Numbered from the stretch's first letter, positions 1 through 8,880 are shown. The stretch is DNA of 64,000 bases from Photobacterium sp. TLY01 (GCF_021432065.1 NZ_CP090364.1:1564601-1628600), one strand, 5' to 3'. Translations and numbers: made by a program. The notes: generated by a model from the letters alone, not told the origin.

Positions 1-1038
1 ACGGTACTGCGCGATGACTGGAATCTGGATCAAGTCCCTGAACACCTGAAGATCACATTCCGCGCTGTGGATCACCGCAACCGCAAACTTCGGGAAAATA
101 AAGACTTGTACGCGCTGAAAGACAGCCTGAAAGAGAAAGTTCAGGAAACCCTGTCGAAGGTTGCCGATGATGATATTGAGCAGGACGGACTGAAGACCTG
201 GAGCTTTGGTGCGTTGCCTGAGCGTTATCAGCAAAAACGTGGCGGGTTTGAAGTCAAAGCCTATCCGGCCATTATTGATAACAAAGACTCTGTCGGTATC
301 AAGCTGTTTGAGACCGAAGAAGAACAGCGCACCGCCATGCAGCAAGGTCAGCGCCGTCTGATATTGCTTAACGTGCCGTCGCCGATCAAATATCTGCATG
401 CCAACTTACCGAATAAATCCAAGCTGGGTCTGTACTTTAACCCGTACGGGCGGGTCATGGATCTGATTGATGACTGTATCGCCTGCGGCGTGGATAAACT
501 GATCGAGGAAAAAGGCGGTCTGGTTTGGGATGCTGATGCCTTTGAAGCCTTGAAGGAGCATGTGCGGGCTGAGCTGGGCGATACAGTGGTTGATATCGCC
601 AAACAGGTAGAAGCGATTTTGACAACGGCGTTTAATATCAACAAGAAATTGAAAGGGAAAGTCGATTTGAGTATGGCCTTTGCTTTGTCTGATATTAAAG
701 CGCAAATCGAAGGGTTGATCTTCAAAGGGTTTGCCACTGAGTGTGGCTGGCGACGTCTGCCGGATATTTTGCGTTACATGAAGGCGATTGAGCGCAGAAT
801 GGAAAAACTGCCAATTGATCCGAATAAAGACCGGGTACACATTCTGAAAGTTGAGTCTGTTACCAACGAGTATAAAGAATTACTCAATAAGATCCCCAAA
901 GGTCAGCCGATACCTGAACAGGTTAAAGAAATCCGCTGGATGATTGAGGAATTACGGGTGAGCTATTTTGCTCAACAATTAGGGACGCCGTATCCTGTCT
1001 CTGATAAACGGGTCAGAAATGCCATCGCAGCCTGTTAA
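1..1038 (+). CDS. hrpA: ATP-dependent RNA helicase HrpA, C-terminal part (5' truncated by window)
   Basis: Open from the first base and ending at TAA 1036-1038, leaving 345 residues of the C-terminal region of HrpA, a DEAH-box RNA helicase of about 1300 residues. The visible part lacks the helicase motifs and matches the C-terminal DUF3418-type region: the 'VPEHLKITFRAVD' start, then 'LPERYQQKRGGFEVKAYPA', and the late 'ELRVSYFAQQLGTPYPVSDKR' are characteristic. The internal GTG at 67 is not a real start, because the frame stays open upstream. A clear intrinsic terminator follows 55 bp downstream. Identification is by recalled sequence similarity. Confidence 0.9.
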   Translation, partial: TVLRDDWNLDQVPEHLKITFRAVDHRNRKLRENKDLYALKDSLKEKVQETLSKVADDDIEQDGLKTWSFGALPERYQQKRGGFEVKAYPAIIDNKDSVGIKLFETEEEQRTAMQQGQRRLILLNVPSPIKYLHANLPNKSKLGLYFNPYGRVMDLIDDCIACGVDKLIEEKGGLVWDADAFEALKEHVRAELGDTVVDIAKQVEAILTTAFNINKKLKGKVDLSMAFALSDIKAQIEGLIFKGFATECGWRRLPDILRYMKAIERRMEKLPIDPNKDRVHILKVESVTNEYKELLNKIPKGQPIPEQVKEIRWMIEELRVSYFAQQLGTPYPVSDKRVRNAIAAC

Positions 1039-1092
1039 AGCAGTCTGAGGGTTCTGAACGTTATGAAGCGGGCAGCTTAAACGGTGCATACA

Positions 1093-1128
1093 AAACAGGC
1101 GAGTGAATCACTCGCCTGTTTCTTTTTA
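1093..1128 (+). terminator. Intrinsic terminator after hrpA
   Basis: An 11-bp perfect stem (AAACAGGCGAG / CTCGCCTGTTT) with a 7-nt loop is followed by CTTTTT. It lies 55 bp downstream of the hrpA stop and before the convergent DUF2786 gene. Confidence 0.85.
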
Positions 1129-1187
1129 TTCCTTGGCGCCATGGCAGGTCGACTGTTATCTGCTTGGTCAGGGACTTGTCTGCTCTG

Positions 1188-1886
1188 CTACTGTTCCAGC
1201 AGCTTGGTGGCTTCTTGGCGTGTTCCGCCAACCGGTCGGTTGACAGAAATTGAGCGGCCTTTTTTCATGCCTTTCTCATAATCATCGGTCATCGCCTTCA
1301 TGGCTTCCTGCAATTGTTTCTTGAAGGTTTCACGGTCCAGGTTTTCAAATTCCCGGTCGATGAAATTACTCATGCGTTTGTCATGGTCGTCGTCGGTGTT
1401 CAGGGTTGGCAGTTTTTCCAGCGCGCCTTCTATCCAGCCGGCGAGAAAAGAGGAAACACGGCGGGTGACTTCAGTCGTACTGGCGCCTGTGCCGGCAAAG
1501 CTGTTGCGGAACTGGCCGGTTTGCTGGTTCATTTCGCGGTAGACGACATCAAAGGCGAAAGCGGCGAAAATCGCTCGCTCGGCCACGCCGATAAACTCAG
1601 CCTGTTTAAGTCCTTTATAATTGGTCAATACACATTCGACGCCGAAGCGGCGGTTAATGCCACGAATGATTTTTAAAATGTGCGCGCTGATATCTGATGG
1701 TAACAGGGTGGCTGATTTAGTTTTACCCATTTGGATGAATTCAATGTCATCTTGCTCCAGGCCGTACTTAAGCATCAGGCGGTGAGCCATTTTGATGGCT
1801 TGCGCGGCTTCATTGACGTTGGCCGAGTTACCTAACTCAAGGCATTTGGCTATTTTTTTCAGTGCCTTTCGCTTTTGTTCAGACAT
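1188..1886 (-). CDS. DUF2786 domain protein
   Basis: About 232 residues. The N-terminal part ('KKIAKCLELGNSANVNEAAQAIKMAHRLMLKYGL') is the DUF2786 signature, a short helical domain of unknown function seen in phage, plasmid and chromosomal proteins. The remainder is a longer alpha-helical region of the kind annotated DUF7168. No signal peptide or membrane segment is seen, so it is probably cytoplasmic. The ATG at 1886 (MSEQKRK...) is preferred over the ATG at 1901 because GTGGTGTGG lies just upstream. It is a single gene convergent with hrpA and divergent from the next gene. Function is unknown. Confidence 0.75.
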   Translation of the reverse strand: MSEQKRKALKKIAKCLELGNSANVNEAAQAIKMAHRLMLKYGLEQDDIEFIQMGKTKSATLLPSDISAHILKIIRGINRRFGVECVLTNYKGLKQAEFIGVAERAIFAAFAFDVVYREMNQQTGQFRNSFAGTGASTTEVTRRVSSFLAGWIEGALEKLPTLNTDDDHDKRMSNFIDREFENLDRETFKKQLQEAMKAMTDDYEKGMKKGRSISVNRPVGGTRQEATKLLEQ

Positions 1887-2063
1887 CCACACCACTCGCA
1901 TTCAAAAAACGGTCACGTATTTTAGCGTGTTCCCTATCAGGAAGGCAAAATTCTCTGTTGGTATTCTTTTGCGTTCAGCGGGAAATGAAGCGCTTGCCTT
2001 GTACTGGTTCTGGTTGAACCGCATAATGAGCCGCACTTTTTGCAAAGAAAACCGAGCTAAGTA

Positions 2064-3035
2064 ATGACGACTGTCCAGTCTATTGATGTACCGTTTGAAT
2101 TTCGCCATACCTGCTGGTTTTGTGGCGAGCCTTACTACGAATGCCATGTTTTCCGCCCTGAGCCTAACTATGACAATGACCCGCCGGTTAAAGTCCCTTG
2201 CTGTGAGGAATGTTATGGGTTTTGTTCCCGAACCAAAGCCAGTGGGTTAGATATATTACGTGACCGGGTGAAAGGCCGTTTACACCAGCAATACCAGAAG
2301 CATTTGCAGATAGGTGCACAATGGACCCGGGAAGAGCTGGAAGACTCTGAGCTGGAAGGCAAGGCATTTGAAGGTTTTAAACACAGCGCCTGGATGATGT
2401 TTGAAATTGCACGGGACAGAGTGAATTACCCGGGCTGGCCGCTGGCAATTGATGGTCAGCCGGTGGGGCAGCTCAGCAGTGCTTTTCAGGTTGAGTATAA
2501 CGGCATTGTTTATCCCAATATTTCGCAGGCGGTTGAGCAACTCGCGAAGAGTTACGCAATTCCGCAGGAATATCTAGAACAAACCATCGAACTGGTTGGA
2601 CGTCACCAGTTAGGGTTTGCCATTCGCTTTTGTAAAACCACCCATGGCTATTCAGACGCTCAGCGTGCTGTGAGCCTGGCCAGTCTGCGTGAGAGACTGC
2701 AGGAAGAAGCCGAGTCTGAACAGACAGTCTCGCTCAGTCAGGGCATTGAGGTGGGTATCAAGTATATTGAACCCCAGATATTGTCTCGCACCGAAGTCTC
2801 TCCCTATGCGGTGCAATGGGCCTTACAACACGGCGTAACAACATTAGCGCAGTTGGCTGAAATGGAAGAAGCGTTTCTGGCGCATTTCAGTCAGGACTCT
2901 GAACTGACGGCCTTCCACTACTTTACCGGGTTACAGGTGTATCTGGAGAAGAGAGAAGAAGACACCCACTGGGCGCTCACTCAGGATCCTAACCGGCAAT
3001 GGTTTGCTAAGTTGCTGAAGCGTTCAGAGAGCTAA
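2064..3035 (+). CDS. Conserved hypothetical protein with N-terminal cysteine cluster
   Basis: 323 residues, not assigned to a named family. Near the N terminus a CWFCGEPYYEC segment is followed about 25 residues later by CCEECYGFC. These paired cysteine motifs would suit a structural zinc site. The rest is acidic and helical, with no signal peptide or membrane segment. The start ATG follows a weak ribosome-binding site (GAGCTAAGTA). The gene stands alone: divergent from the DUF2786 gene and ending in a bidirectional terminator shared with the copper-associated genes. Function cannot be assigned from sequence alone. Confidence 0.7.
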   Translation: MTTVQSIDVPFEFRHTCWFCGEPYYECHVFRPEPNYDNDPPVKVPCCEECYGFCSRTKASGLDILRDRVKGRLHQQYQKHLQIGAQWTREELEDSELEGKAFEGFKHSAWMMFEIARDRVNYPGWPLAIDGQPVGQLSSAFQVEYNGIVYPNISQAVEQLAKSYAIPQEYLEQTIELVGRHQLGFAIRFCKTTHGYSDAQRAVSLASLRERLQEEAESEQTVSLSQGIEVGIKYIEPQILSRTEVSPYAVQWALQHGVTTLAQLAEMEEAFLAHFSQDSELTAFHYFTGLQVYLEKREEDTHWALTQDPNRQWFAKLLKRSES

Positions 3036-3036
3036 C

Positions 3037-3070
3037 AAAAAAAGGGCCAGATTATCTATCTGGCCCTGAT
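3037..3070. terminator. Bidirectional terminator
   Basis: GGGCCAGAT / ATCTGGCCC (3044-3052, 3058-3066) with a 5-nt loop. Read on the minus strand it is followed by seven T residues (3037-3043), so it is strong for the DUF411 gene. On the plus strand the T tract is weaker. Confidence 0.8.
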
Positions 3071-3108
3071 GTTTTACCGTATCTGTAAAGCTATACATTC
3101 ATCGCTTT

Positions 3109-3573
3109 TTATTGCTTCTGAACCTGATTATGGCTGGCCCAGATGACGGTCTTGCCTGCGTCATCAAATGCGACGACATCATAAGGCATTTTCTGATCGT
3201 TATAGTCCATGCCAGGTGACCCCATCGGCATACCGGCCACAGCCAGACCTTTCAGATTGGCGGGTTTCTCCTTCAGAAATCGTTGTACATCTTGTGCAGG
3301 CACGTGGCCTTCAAAGACATACCCCTGAATCACAGCGGTATGGCAGGATGCATACTCAGGTTGTATCCCATTGGCTTGTTTGATTGGGTGGAGATTGCTT
3401 GTCATGTTCATTTCAAGATCAAACCCGTTACTGTTCATGTGCTTGACCCAATCTTTGCAACAACCGCAGGAGGGAGACTGGTAATTGGTTCCCTTAATGG
3501 TTCCGGCAGCCAGCGAGGGAAGCGCAGCCAGAAACAGTGTGGCAGTGAGGAGATAGTGTGATTTTTTCATCAT
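3109..3573 (-). CDS. DUF411 family periplasmic protein, probable copper-binding
   Basis: About 154 residues, beginning with a signal peptide (MMKKSHYLLTATLFLAALPS, then LAAG). The mature part has the DUF411 hallmark 'SPSCGCCKDWVKHM' early, then 'YASCHTAVI.GYVFEGHVPA' and the Met-rich 'GMPMGSPGM'. DUF411 proteins are found in copper and other metal resistance loci and may carry metal; that role is inferred from the family. AAAGG lies 4-7 nt before the tandem ATGs at 3573 and 3570, which favours these over the ATG at 3588. It sits downstream of a Cys-rich secreted protein on the same strand. Confidence 0.8.
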   Translation of the reverse strand: MMKKSHYLLTATLFLAALPSLAAGTIKGTNYQSPSCGCCKDWVKHMNSNGFDLEMNMTSNLHPIKQANGIQPEYASCHTAVIQGYVFEGHVPAQDVQRFLKEKPANLKGLAVAGMPMGSPGMDYNDQKMPYDVVAFDDAGKTVIWASHNQVQKQ

Positions 3574-3706
3574 GAAACCTTTATTCATCTGTGATGCTGG
3601 GCAAACAGCCTCAGCATTCTTGAGTCAATCTGTTCATCAATCCGTACGAATCGGAAAGCGGTACCGATCGACAACGTTACCCGTCAGGGCATAAGCGGGC
3701 GGCGCG

Positions 3707-4105
3707 TCAGAGATGAATTGGAGGTCGTAGCAGGGGGGACACTGGCTCGTCCCAGTCCCCGGATAAATAGGGATGCTCACTTTGGGTGGATGTGATGAAA
3801 GTCGGAGCTGGCAAAGCACTGGGAAGCATTAATGGGGTATGGCAGGAAGACTGGCAATGCTGTAAGCAAGTGGCATGCTCAGGCGTGTCCTGGCAGGCAC
3901 TGAGGTTTGTTTGGTTCACAAGTGAAGCTGCAGCGCTTCCGGGACAACAGTCCATCGTCATCATCATGGCCGGACAGTGATCTGACATATCACCTGAGTA
4001 CAGGGTCGCACTGGCATTATTGAGCGGCAGCAACAGTAAGCACAAGATAACAATGATTATCCTGTGGATTGAAAAAAGCGGCTGTTGAGGCAACGGAGTC
4101 AACAT
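3707..4105 (-). CDS. Small secreted Cys/Met-rich protein, possible metal-binding partner of the DUF411 gene
   Basis: 132 residues from the ATG at 4105 (a TTG start at 4126 would add 7). A hydrophobic stretch 'IIIVILCLLLLPL' followed by NNASAT suggests a signal peptide. The mature part contains 'HCPAMMMTMDCC' and several more Cys and His residues (CQD, CLQHCQSSCH), which suits copper or another soft metal. It resembles the short Cys-rich secreted proteins (DUF2946-like) seen in copper loci, but I do not firmly recognise the family. The same strand continues into the DUF411 gene 134 bp downstream, so cotranscription is plausible. Confidence 0.6.
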   Translation of the reverse strand: MLTPLPQQPLFSIHRIIIVILCLLLLPLNNASATLYSGDMSDHCPAMMMTMDCCPGSAAASLVNQTNLSACQDTPEHATCLQHCQSSCHTPLMLPSALPAPTFITSTQSEHPYLSGDWDEPVSPLLRPPIHL

Positions 4106-4356
4106 GCGGTCGGCGATGTCTTCCAAAATGATCGATGCTGTAGATTATAACCTCTGCACAAATCGGATTCATAACCAAAATCAAGAAATGGTAAGTTTTC
4201 TAACGTACTGAAAGATAGGGATCTGCCTGATAGCCAGATTTAATGCGGGTTTGCGGGGGTCGCATTTGGAACAAGCCTAACGTTTTTCTGACATTTCCTG
4301 ACAGGGTTTAGGCTTTAATTGCGGTGAGTTGACATTTTTTTGCGCTAGGAACAGGT

Positions 4357-4713
4357 ATGCAATACACAGAAGAAGACAGAAAAGTACTCTATGAAACATG
4401 GATGAGCTATAAGGCTAAAATGCGGGTGACACAGATTGAAATGGCCAAGAAGCTTGGGGTAAGTCAGCTGTTTTTCTCTGATATTCTGCGTGGTAACTTA
4501 CCGCTTGAGCATCGTTTTGTCAGTCAGTTCTGCCAGTATATGGGTGTTGATCCTGTGCTTACGATTCCTTCTTTAAGGGAGCAGATTGGCAGTAATCTGC
4601 CGAACACAGTCACATTAACAAATACGTATATAGTTGATGGCAATATCAAAAATGTACGATATAGTGGTAATCAAATCGTTGTTGAATATGAACACAGCGT
4701 GACAACGCACTGA
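4357..4713 (+). CDS. XRE-type helix-turn-helix transcriptional regulator
   Basis: 118 residues. The N-terminal half is a Cro/C1-type helix-turn-helix: 'VTQIEMAKKLGVSQLFFSDILRGNLPL' gives the scaffold and recognition helices. The C-terminal half is beta-rich ('NTVTLTNTYIVDGNIKNVRYSGNQIVVEYEHS') without catalytic motifs, probably for dimerisation or ligand sensing. It stands alone with its own terminator and has no adjacent toxin gene or phage genes. The target is unknown. Confidence 0.8.
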   Translation: MQYTEEDRKVLYETWMSYKAKMRVTQIEMAKKLGVSQLFFSDILRGNLPLEHRFVSQFCQYMGVDPVLTIPSLREQIGSNLPNTVTLTNTYIVDGNIKNVRYSGNQIVVEYEHSVTTH

Positions 4714-4748
4714 TCTGTTCACGTGTTGTTTGCAAGATAACGAATCAG

Positions 4749-4776
4749 GCCCTTGTCACAGACGAGGGCTTTTTTG
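4749..4776 (+). terminator. Intrinsic terminator after the XRE gene
   Basis: GCCCTTGTC / GACGAGGGC stem with one mismatch and a short loop, followed by six T residues. It lies 35 bp after the regulator stop and ends about 30 bp before the next start. Confidence 0.85.
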
Positions 4777-4809
4777 TATCTGCTATTGGGGTTTGAACAA
4801 GGAGAAATG

Positions 4810-5730
4810 ATGAAAATTGGCATGATTGGCTTAGGGGACATAGCTCGCAAAGCGTATTTGCCCGTGATCACGCAGTGGCCGGATCTTGAGCTGGTATTCT
4901 GTACCCGTCATGAAGACACACTGAAGCAACTTGCCCGAACACACAGAATTCAGGAAACCTTGACGGATTATCGCGGGCTGGTGGCGCTGGGCGTAGATGG
5001 TGTCATGATCCACAGCGCGACCTCTTCCCATTTTGAGATTGCGCGCTTTTTTCTGAATCAAGGCATTGCCGTTTTCGTTGATAAGCCGCTTACCGATAAT
5101 TATGAACAATGTGAGGCACTGTATGAGTTGGCAGAAGAAAAACAATGTCCTTTGTTTCTTGGTTTTAATCGCCGATATTTACCGCTGATTAAGCCTTATC
5201 TGAGCGACGCTTCAGTCACTGGAGGTAAGAAACTACTGGGTTTGAAATGGCAGAAACACCGGCTGAATCTGCCCGGGGAAACCCGAACCTTTGTGTTTGA
5301 TGATTTTATCCATGCACTGGACAGCGTGAATCTTACCGGACAGGTGAGAACAGATGATCTGCATATCGTGACTCAGACCTACCAGGGACAGCTTGCGCGA
5401 CTGGACGTAGCGTGGCAGCTTGATGACGCTATTTTTCAGGCCTCAATGAACCGGCTCAATGGTGTGACAGCAGAACAGGTGACGATCAACTTCGATAATC
5501 TGACGTGTCACTTTGATTCTCTGGCAACAGGAAAGCAATGGAACGAAGGCCGCGAACAGACATTAGTGCTGCCAGACTGGACTCCCATGCTGGAGAGTAA
5601 AGGATTTACGGCCATGATTGCCCACTGGCTGGATGTGGTGGCGACAGGCAAGATGGAAGCCTCTCTGCTGACGCGGAACCTGAATACTCATTATCTTGCA
5701 GAAGCCATTTGCCAAAAAGTGAAGCTCTAA
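4810..5730 (+). CDS. Gfo/Idh/MocA-family oxidoreductase (MviM/YceM-like)
   Basis: 306 residues. An N-terminal Rossmann fold opens with 'MKIGMIGLGDIARKAYLP' (GxGxxA type NAD(P) site). It is followed by 'IHSATSSHFEIARFFLNQGIAVFVDKPLT', which contains the D-K-P motif typical of the family. The C-terminal half is the GFO_IDH_MocA substrate domain. Overall it resembles E. coli YceM/MviM, whose substrate is not known. AAGGAG at 4799-4804 selects the ATG at 4807 or 4810; the longer frame back to 4753 overlaps the upstream terminator and is not used. It is a single-gene unit. Confidence 0.85.
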   Translation: MKIGMIGLGDIARKAYLPVITQWPDLELVFCTRHEDTLKQLARTHRIQETLTDYRGLVALGVDGVMIHSATSSHFEIARFFLNQGIAVFVDKPLTDNYEQCEALYELAEEKQCPLFLGFNRRYLPLIKPYLSDASVTGGKKLLGLKWQKHRLNLPGETRTFVFDDFIHALDSVNLTGQVRTDDLHIVTQTYQGQLARLDVAWQLDDAIFQASMNRLNGVTAEQVTINFDNLTCHFDSLATGKQWNEGREQTLVLPDWTPMLESKGFTAMIAHWLDVVATGKMEASLLTRNLNTHYLAEAICQKVKL

Positions 5731-5963
5731 TCTCAGATACCCTTGAATGTATCCAGGCCAGGCTGGTCTGGGTATTTAAATTTATTTGAGTTCAAAACTT
5801 TTTCAATAAAGCAAGCTCATTAGGTCGCGAATAGTTTGCTTGTTCAATATTTCACCACTTACACCTCTTTCATCGTTTTTTGAGGTTAATTTGAGCAAAG
5901 TCGTTAGATTTACTGTTTTTAAGCTGGTAGTGTGCGTCCCCTCACACAACTGGTGAGAATTTT
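5731..5963 (+). promoter_or_regulatory. Intergenic region upstream of the BCCT transporter
   Basis: AT-rich. The first 60 bp hold an imperfect hairpin (GATACCC ... GGGTAT followed by TTAAATTTATT) that may end transcription of the oxidoreductase gene. No recognisable operator was found. The transporter start is preceded by GGTGAG. Confidence 0.3.
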
Positions 5964-7514
5964 ATGCAAACCTCCGAACGAAATAGTGCTGATAAAATGG
6001 TTTCAGCTCTAACCATTGGTTTCCTCAGTCTGTTCCTGATTGCTGCGCTGGTAGACCTGTCATGGGTATCCTCTTCCATCCAATCCCTTTTTGCGCTTTC
6101 AACCGCTAACTTCGGTTACTTTTGGCAATGGCTGATGGTACTGAACTTTATGCTTGCACTGTGTCTGGCTCTGTCGCCTCTGGGTAAAATAAAGCTCGGT
6201 AATTCAAAGCGACCTGAAATCGGTCAGTTTCGCTGGACCGCCATGATCATGTGTACTCTGCTTGCGGGTGGCGGTGTATTCTGGTCGGCCGCTGAGCCTA
6301 TTTATCACTTCGTGACCACGCCGCCAGCCTTTGATGGCCTGGCGGCGCGACAGCCTGAAACGGTTGCGCCTGCGCTGAGTCAAAGCTTTTTGCACTGGGG
6401 TTTTCTGGCCTGGGCGGTGCTGGGTACACTGGCAACAATCGTGCTGATGTATGCGCATCATCAGAAAGGGATCAAACTCCGACCGAGGGCTTTACTGTAT
6501 CCGCTGGTGGGTGATCGGCTGGAACATCACTGGCTGGGCTCAGTGATTGATGCAAGCGCAATACTCGCCGTCGCTGCGGGTACTATTGGTCCGATAGGGT
6601 TTTTAGCTTCACAACTGGGGTACAGCCTGCATGTTGTCGCCGGACTGGATAACTCGGTATTGACTCAGATCGGTTTGCTGGCGGTCGTGGTCACGATTTA
6701 TTCCTTATCTGCTGCGACTGGCATGGATAAGGGACTGCAATGGTTGAGCCGCTTTAATGTGATAGTCGCCGTATTGCTGCTGGTGGTGATGTTGCTGCTG
6801 GGGCCAACGGGTTTCATCTTTGAAAAGTTTGCCGAAGCGATGACTGTTTATATCCAGCACTTTCCTGCGATGAGCCTGACAAACGCTTCTCCGGATTGGA
6901 ACGCCTGGTGGACTTGGTTTTTCTGGGGGTGGTTCATCGGCTTCGCGCCTATGATGGCAATCTTTATTGCCCGCATCACGGTTGGCCGTAGTATTCGGGA
7001 ACTGGTGATGACAGTGGCGATTGGTGCGCCTCTGGTGACCCATTTCTGGTTTACTGTGCTGGGCGGATCAGGCATTTACTTTGAGCTGACTCAACCTGGT
7101 GTGATTTCAGAACCCTTAAGTGAAGGGGGCTTGCCTGCTGTGTTACTGGCTACTTTGTCACAATTGCCATTCAGTGAGTGGCTCATTCCGGCTTTTCTGG
7201 TGCTGACGACAACGTTTGTTGTCACAACCGGGGACTCTATGGCTTATGCCATTGCCATGGTCACCTCAGGTCAGAATGAACCGGGCAGAGGACATCGTTT
7301 ATTCTGGGCGATCGCCATGGGAGCTGTGGCTGCAGTATTACTGCTGGCGGGTGATGGCGGGCTGAATGCTCTGCAATCATTTATTGTGATTACGGCTGTA
7401 CCGGTTTCGTTGCTGATGGTCTTCACATTGCTGACCGGTCCGCTGGCCGCCATCAGGCTACACCGCGAAGCCGATGTTAGCCCACCTGAAAGTTCGCTGA
7501 TCACTGAGCAGTAA
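5964..7514 (+). CDS. BCCT-family (betaine/carnitine/choline) transporter
   Basis: 516 residues with about 12 hydrophobic segments, the size and topology of BCCT secondary transporters that import betaine, choline or related quaternary amines with Na+ or H+. Family features seen are 'GGGVFWSAAEPIYHF' in the early part and the signature 'WTWFFWGWFIGFAPMMAIFIARITVGRSIREL' region in the middle. The C-terminal tail is short, unlike the long osmosensory tails of BetP-type members. The substrate cannot be assigned. Marine Vibrionaceae carry several BCCT paralogues for osmoprotectant uptake, so that role is inferred. No choline-oxidation genes lie nearby. Confidence 0.88.
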   Translation: MQTSERNSADKMVSALTIGFLSLFLIAALVDLSWVSSSIQSLFALSTANFGYFWQWLMVLNFMLALCLALSPLGKIKLGNSKRPEIGQFRWTAMIMCTLLAGGGVFWSAAEPIYHFVTTPPAFDGLAARQPETVAPALSQSFLHWGFLAWAVLGTLATIVLMYAHHQKGIKLRPRALLYPLVGDRLEHHWLGSVIDASAILAVAAGTIGPIGFLASQLGYSLHVVAGLDNSVLTQIGLLAVVVTIYSLSAATGMDKGLQWLSRFNVIVAVLLLVVMLLLGPTGFIFEKFAEAMTVYIQHFPAMSLTNASPDWNAWWTWFFWGWFIGFAPMMAIFIARITVGRSIRELVMTVAIGAPLVTHFWFTVLGGSGIYFELTQPGVISEPLSEGGLPAVLLATLSQLPFSEWLIPAFLVLTTTFVVTTGDSMAYAIAMVTSGQNEPGRGHRLFWAIAMGAVAAVLLLAGDGGLNALQSFIVITAVPVSLLMVFTLLTGPLAAIRLHREADVSPPESSLITEQ

Positions 7515-7532
7515 GACTGTTTCCCCTGATAA

Positions 7533-7560
7533 AACGCCCTCATTATTGAGGGCGTTGTTA
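7533..7560. terminator. Bidirectional terminator between BCCT gene and rsgA paralogue
   Basis: AACGCCCTCA / TGAGGGCGTT perfect stem with a short TTAT loop at 7533-7556, with T-rich flanks (GTTATTTT on the plus strand, ATCAGG on the minus). It is located between two convergent genes. Confidence 0.8.
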
Positions 7561-7573
7561 TTTTCGTTGCTTG

Positions 7574-8632
7574 TTACTCCCGGTTTTTATGCTTCCGGTT
7601 CGTGCTTTGTATCGTACGATACATGCGGCCCAGCTGTTTTGACTTGGCCCGTTTCTCTGCAATGCTGGCAGTATTGAAGCTCACTTCGCGGTTCAGCTTG
7701 AGATAATTACGCAATCTGCGCTCTTCAAGTTCGCCCGATTCAATGGCAGCCAATACGGCGCAGCCTGGCTCATACTGGTGAGCACAGTCGCCGAACCGGC
7801 ATTGCTCTGCCAGAGTTTCTATATCCGCGAAAGTCGTTGCCAGACCTTCACTGCAGTCGGCCAACTGGAGTTCACGCATCCCTGGCGTGTCCAGCAGAAG
7901 ACCTCCATCTGGCATGAGGTGCAGAGATCTTGCGGTCGTGGTATGTCTGCCTTTACTGTCATCTTCTCTGATCCTGCCTGTTTGCTGTGTTTCGGTAGCA
8001 AGCAGGGTATTGACCAGGGTGGATTTTCCCGCACCCGATGAGCCCAGAAAAGCAACCGTTTTTCCTGTCCTGCACCAAGGTGCAAGTTTGGCGACACTGT
8101 CACTGTCTAACCCATTGACGTACTCAACCAATAGCATGTTATCGATGTGACGGACCTGTTCGACGAAATGGGTGGGATCGTCAACACAGTCGGCTTTAGA
8201 CAGAACAATTACCGGCTCAACACCAGCCTGGTGCGCAAGCGCCAGATATCGCTCGATACGACTGAGGTTAAAATCCTGGTTCAGAGAGCAGACGATAAAT
8301 ACGGTATCGACATTGCTGGCGATGAGCTGTTCTTCAATTTTGCTGCCTGCGGCTTTTCGCCAGAAGCGGGAAAAGCGCTCCAGCAGACGGACAAAATGGT
8401 CTTCGTCAGACAGTAATACCCAGTCTCCGACAGCGAGTTCAGGCATATTAGGCAGTACAGGTATCGACAAGTGACCGTGTTCCGAACAAAGGTCCAGCCG
8501 GTTTCTGTGTAAGGCACAGACCCGGGCTGGTTTCACCTGATCCCATTCGTCAAGAGTCAGTTGCTGTTGAAAATAAGGTTTCCAACCTAGTTCTTGCAAA
8601 GAATATATTGGTGTAGAAATCGTTGTTGTCAT
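7574..8632 (-). CDS. rsgA: Ribosome small-subunit-dependent GTPase A (RsgA), probable second copy
   Basis: 352 residues with the circularly permuted GTPase order of RsgA: an N-terminal OB-fold region, then S-K-A-D (145-148, G4), P-loop GSSGAGKST (197-205, G1) and DTPGMRE (248-254, G3). The C-terminal zinc site is C278, C283, H285, C291. RsgA is a late 30S assembly and checkpoint factor. In gamma-proteobacteria the main rsgA copy lies next to orn/psd. This one is next to a transporter and preceded by an unusual leader (see 8633-8823), so it is probably the divergent second copy found in Vibrionaceae; that is an inference. Confidence 0.88.
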   Translation of the reverse strand: MTTTISTPIYSLQELGWKPYFQQQLTLDEWDQVKPARVCALHRNRLDLCSEHGHLSIPVLPNMPELAVGDWVLLSDEDHFVRLLERFSRFWRKAAGSKIEEQLIASNVDTVFIVCSLNQDFNLSRIERYLALAHQAGVEPVIVLSKADCVDDPTHFVEQVRHIDNMLLVEYVNGLDSDSVAKLAPWCRTGKTVAFLGSSGAGKSTLVNTLLATETQQTGRIREDDSKGRHTTTARSLHLMPDGGLLLDTPGMRELQLADCSEGLATTFADIETLAEQCRFGDCAHQYEPGCAVLAAIESGELEERRLRNYLKLNREVSFNTASIAEKRAKSKQLGRMYRTIQSTNRKHKNRE

Positions 8633-8772
8633 GATGTGTTTACCCCTGACGCAGCGCAGGCGTCATTATCTGAAACGGTAAAATTCAGGGGCAATATGTC
8701 CCCGGTTATTCAGAACCGGGCAATAGAAGAGGGAAGGGCAGAAGCGGGAGGGTGTTCAGTTATCTCTTTCGC
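8633..8772 (-). promoter_or_regulatory. Structured 5' leader of the rsgA paralogue
   Basis: In minus-strand order this leader contains a hairpin CCCGGTT / AACCGGG (8701-8720). A second larger element closes CCCCTGA with TCAGGGG (8643-8649 with 8685-8691) and contains TGACGC / GCGTCA. The last element ends less than 15 nt before the rsgA start codon, so it could affect ribosome access. The bases pair exactly; any regulatory role is inference. Confidence 0.45.
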
Positions 8773-8823
8773 TTACTGGCTCTTTGCCTGTTTCTGTGCC
8801 CAGTGAGTCGTTAATACAATCAT
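8773..8823 (-). CDS. 16-codon ORF with strong ribosome-binding site in the rsgA leader
   Basis: The translated sequence is MIVLTTHWAQKQAKSQ followed by TAA. A near-perfect Shine-Dalgarno sequence GGAGG lies 7 nt upstream of the ATG, far stronger than the signals at most genes in this window. It sits 140 bp upstream of rsgA on the same strand, just after the terminator of the DUF3581 gene. It may be a leader peptide or a free-standing small protein. No similarity is recognised, and its translation is inferred from the strong site only. Confidence 0.45.
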   Translation of the reverse strand: MIVLTTHWAQKQAKSQ

Positions 8824-8880
8824 CTTGTGTCCTCCAAAGTCATAAATGGGTGTGAAGTGCATGGAATGTAGCAGGCGGAG

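Noticed and set aside
8091-8103. GCGACACTGTCAC near the matS consensus
   Set aside because: Mismatch in an invariant arm base; not counted with the nine perfect sites.
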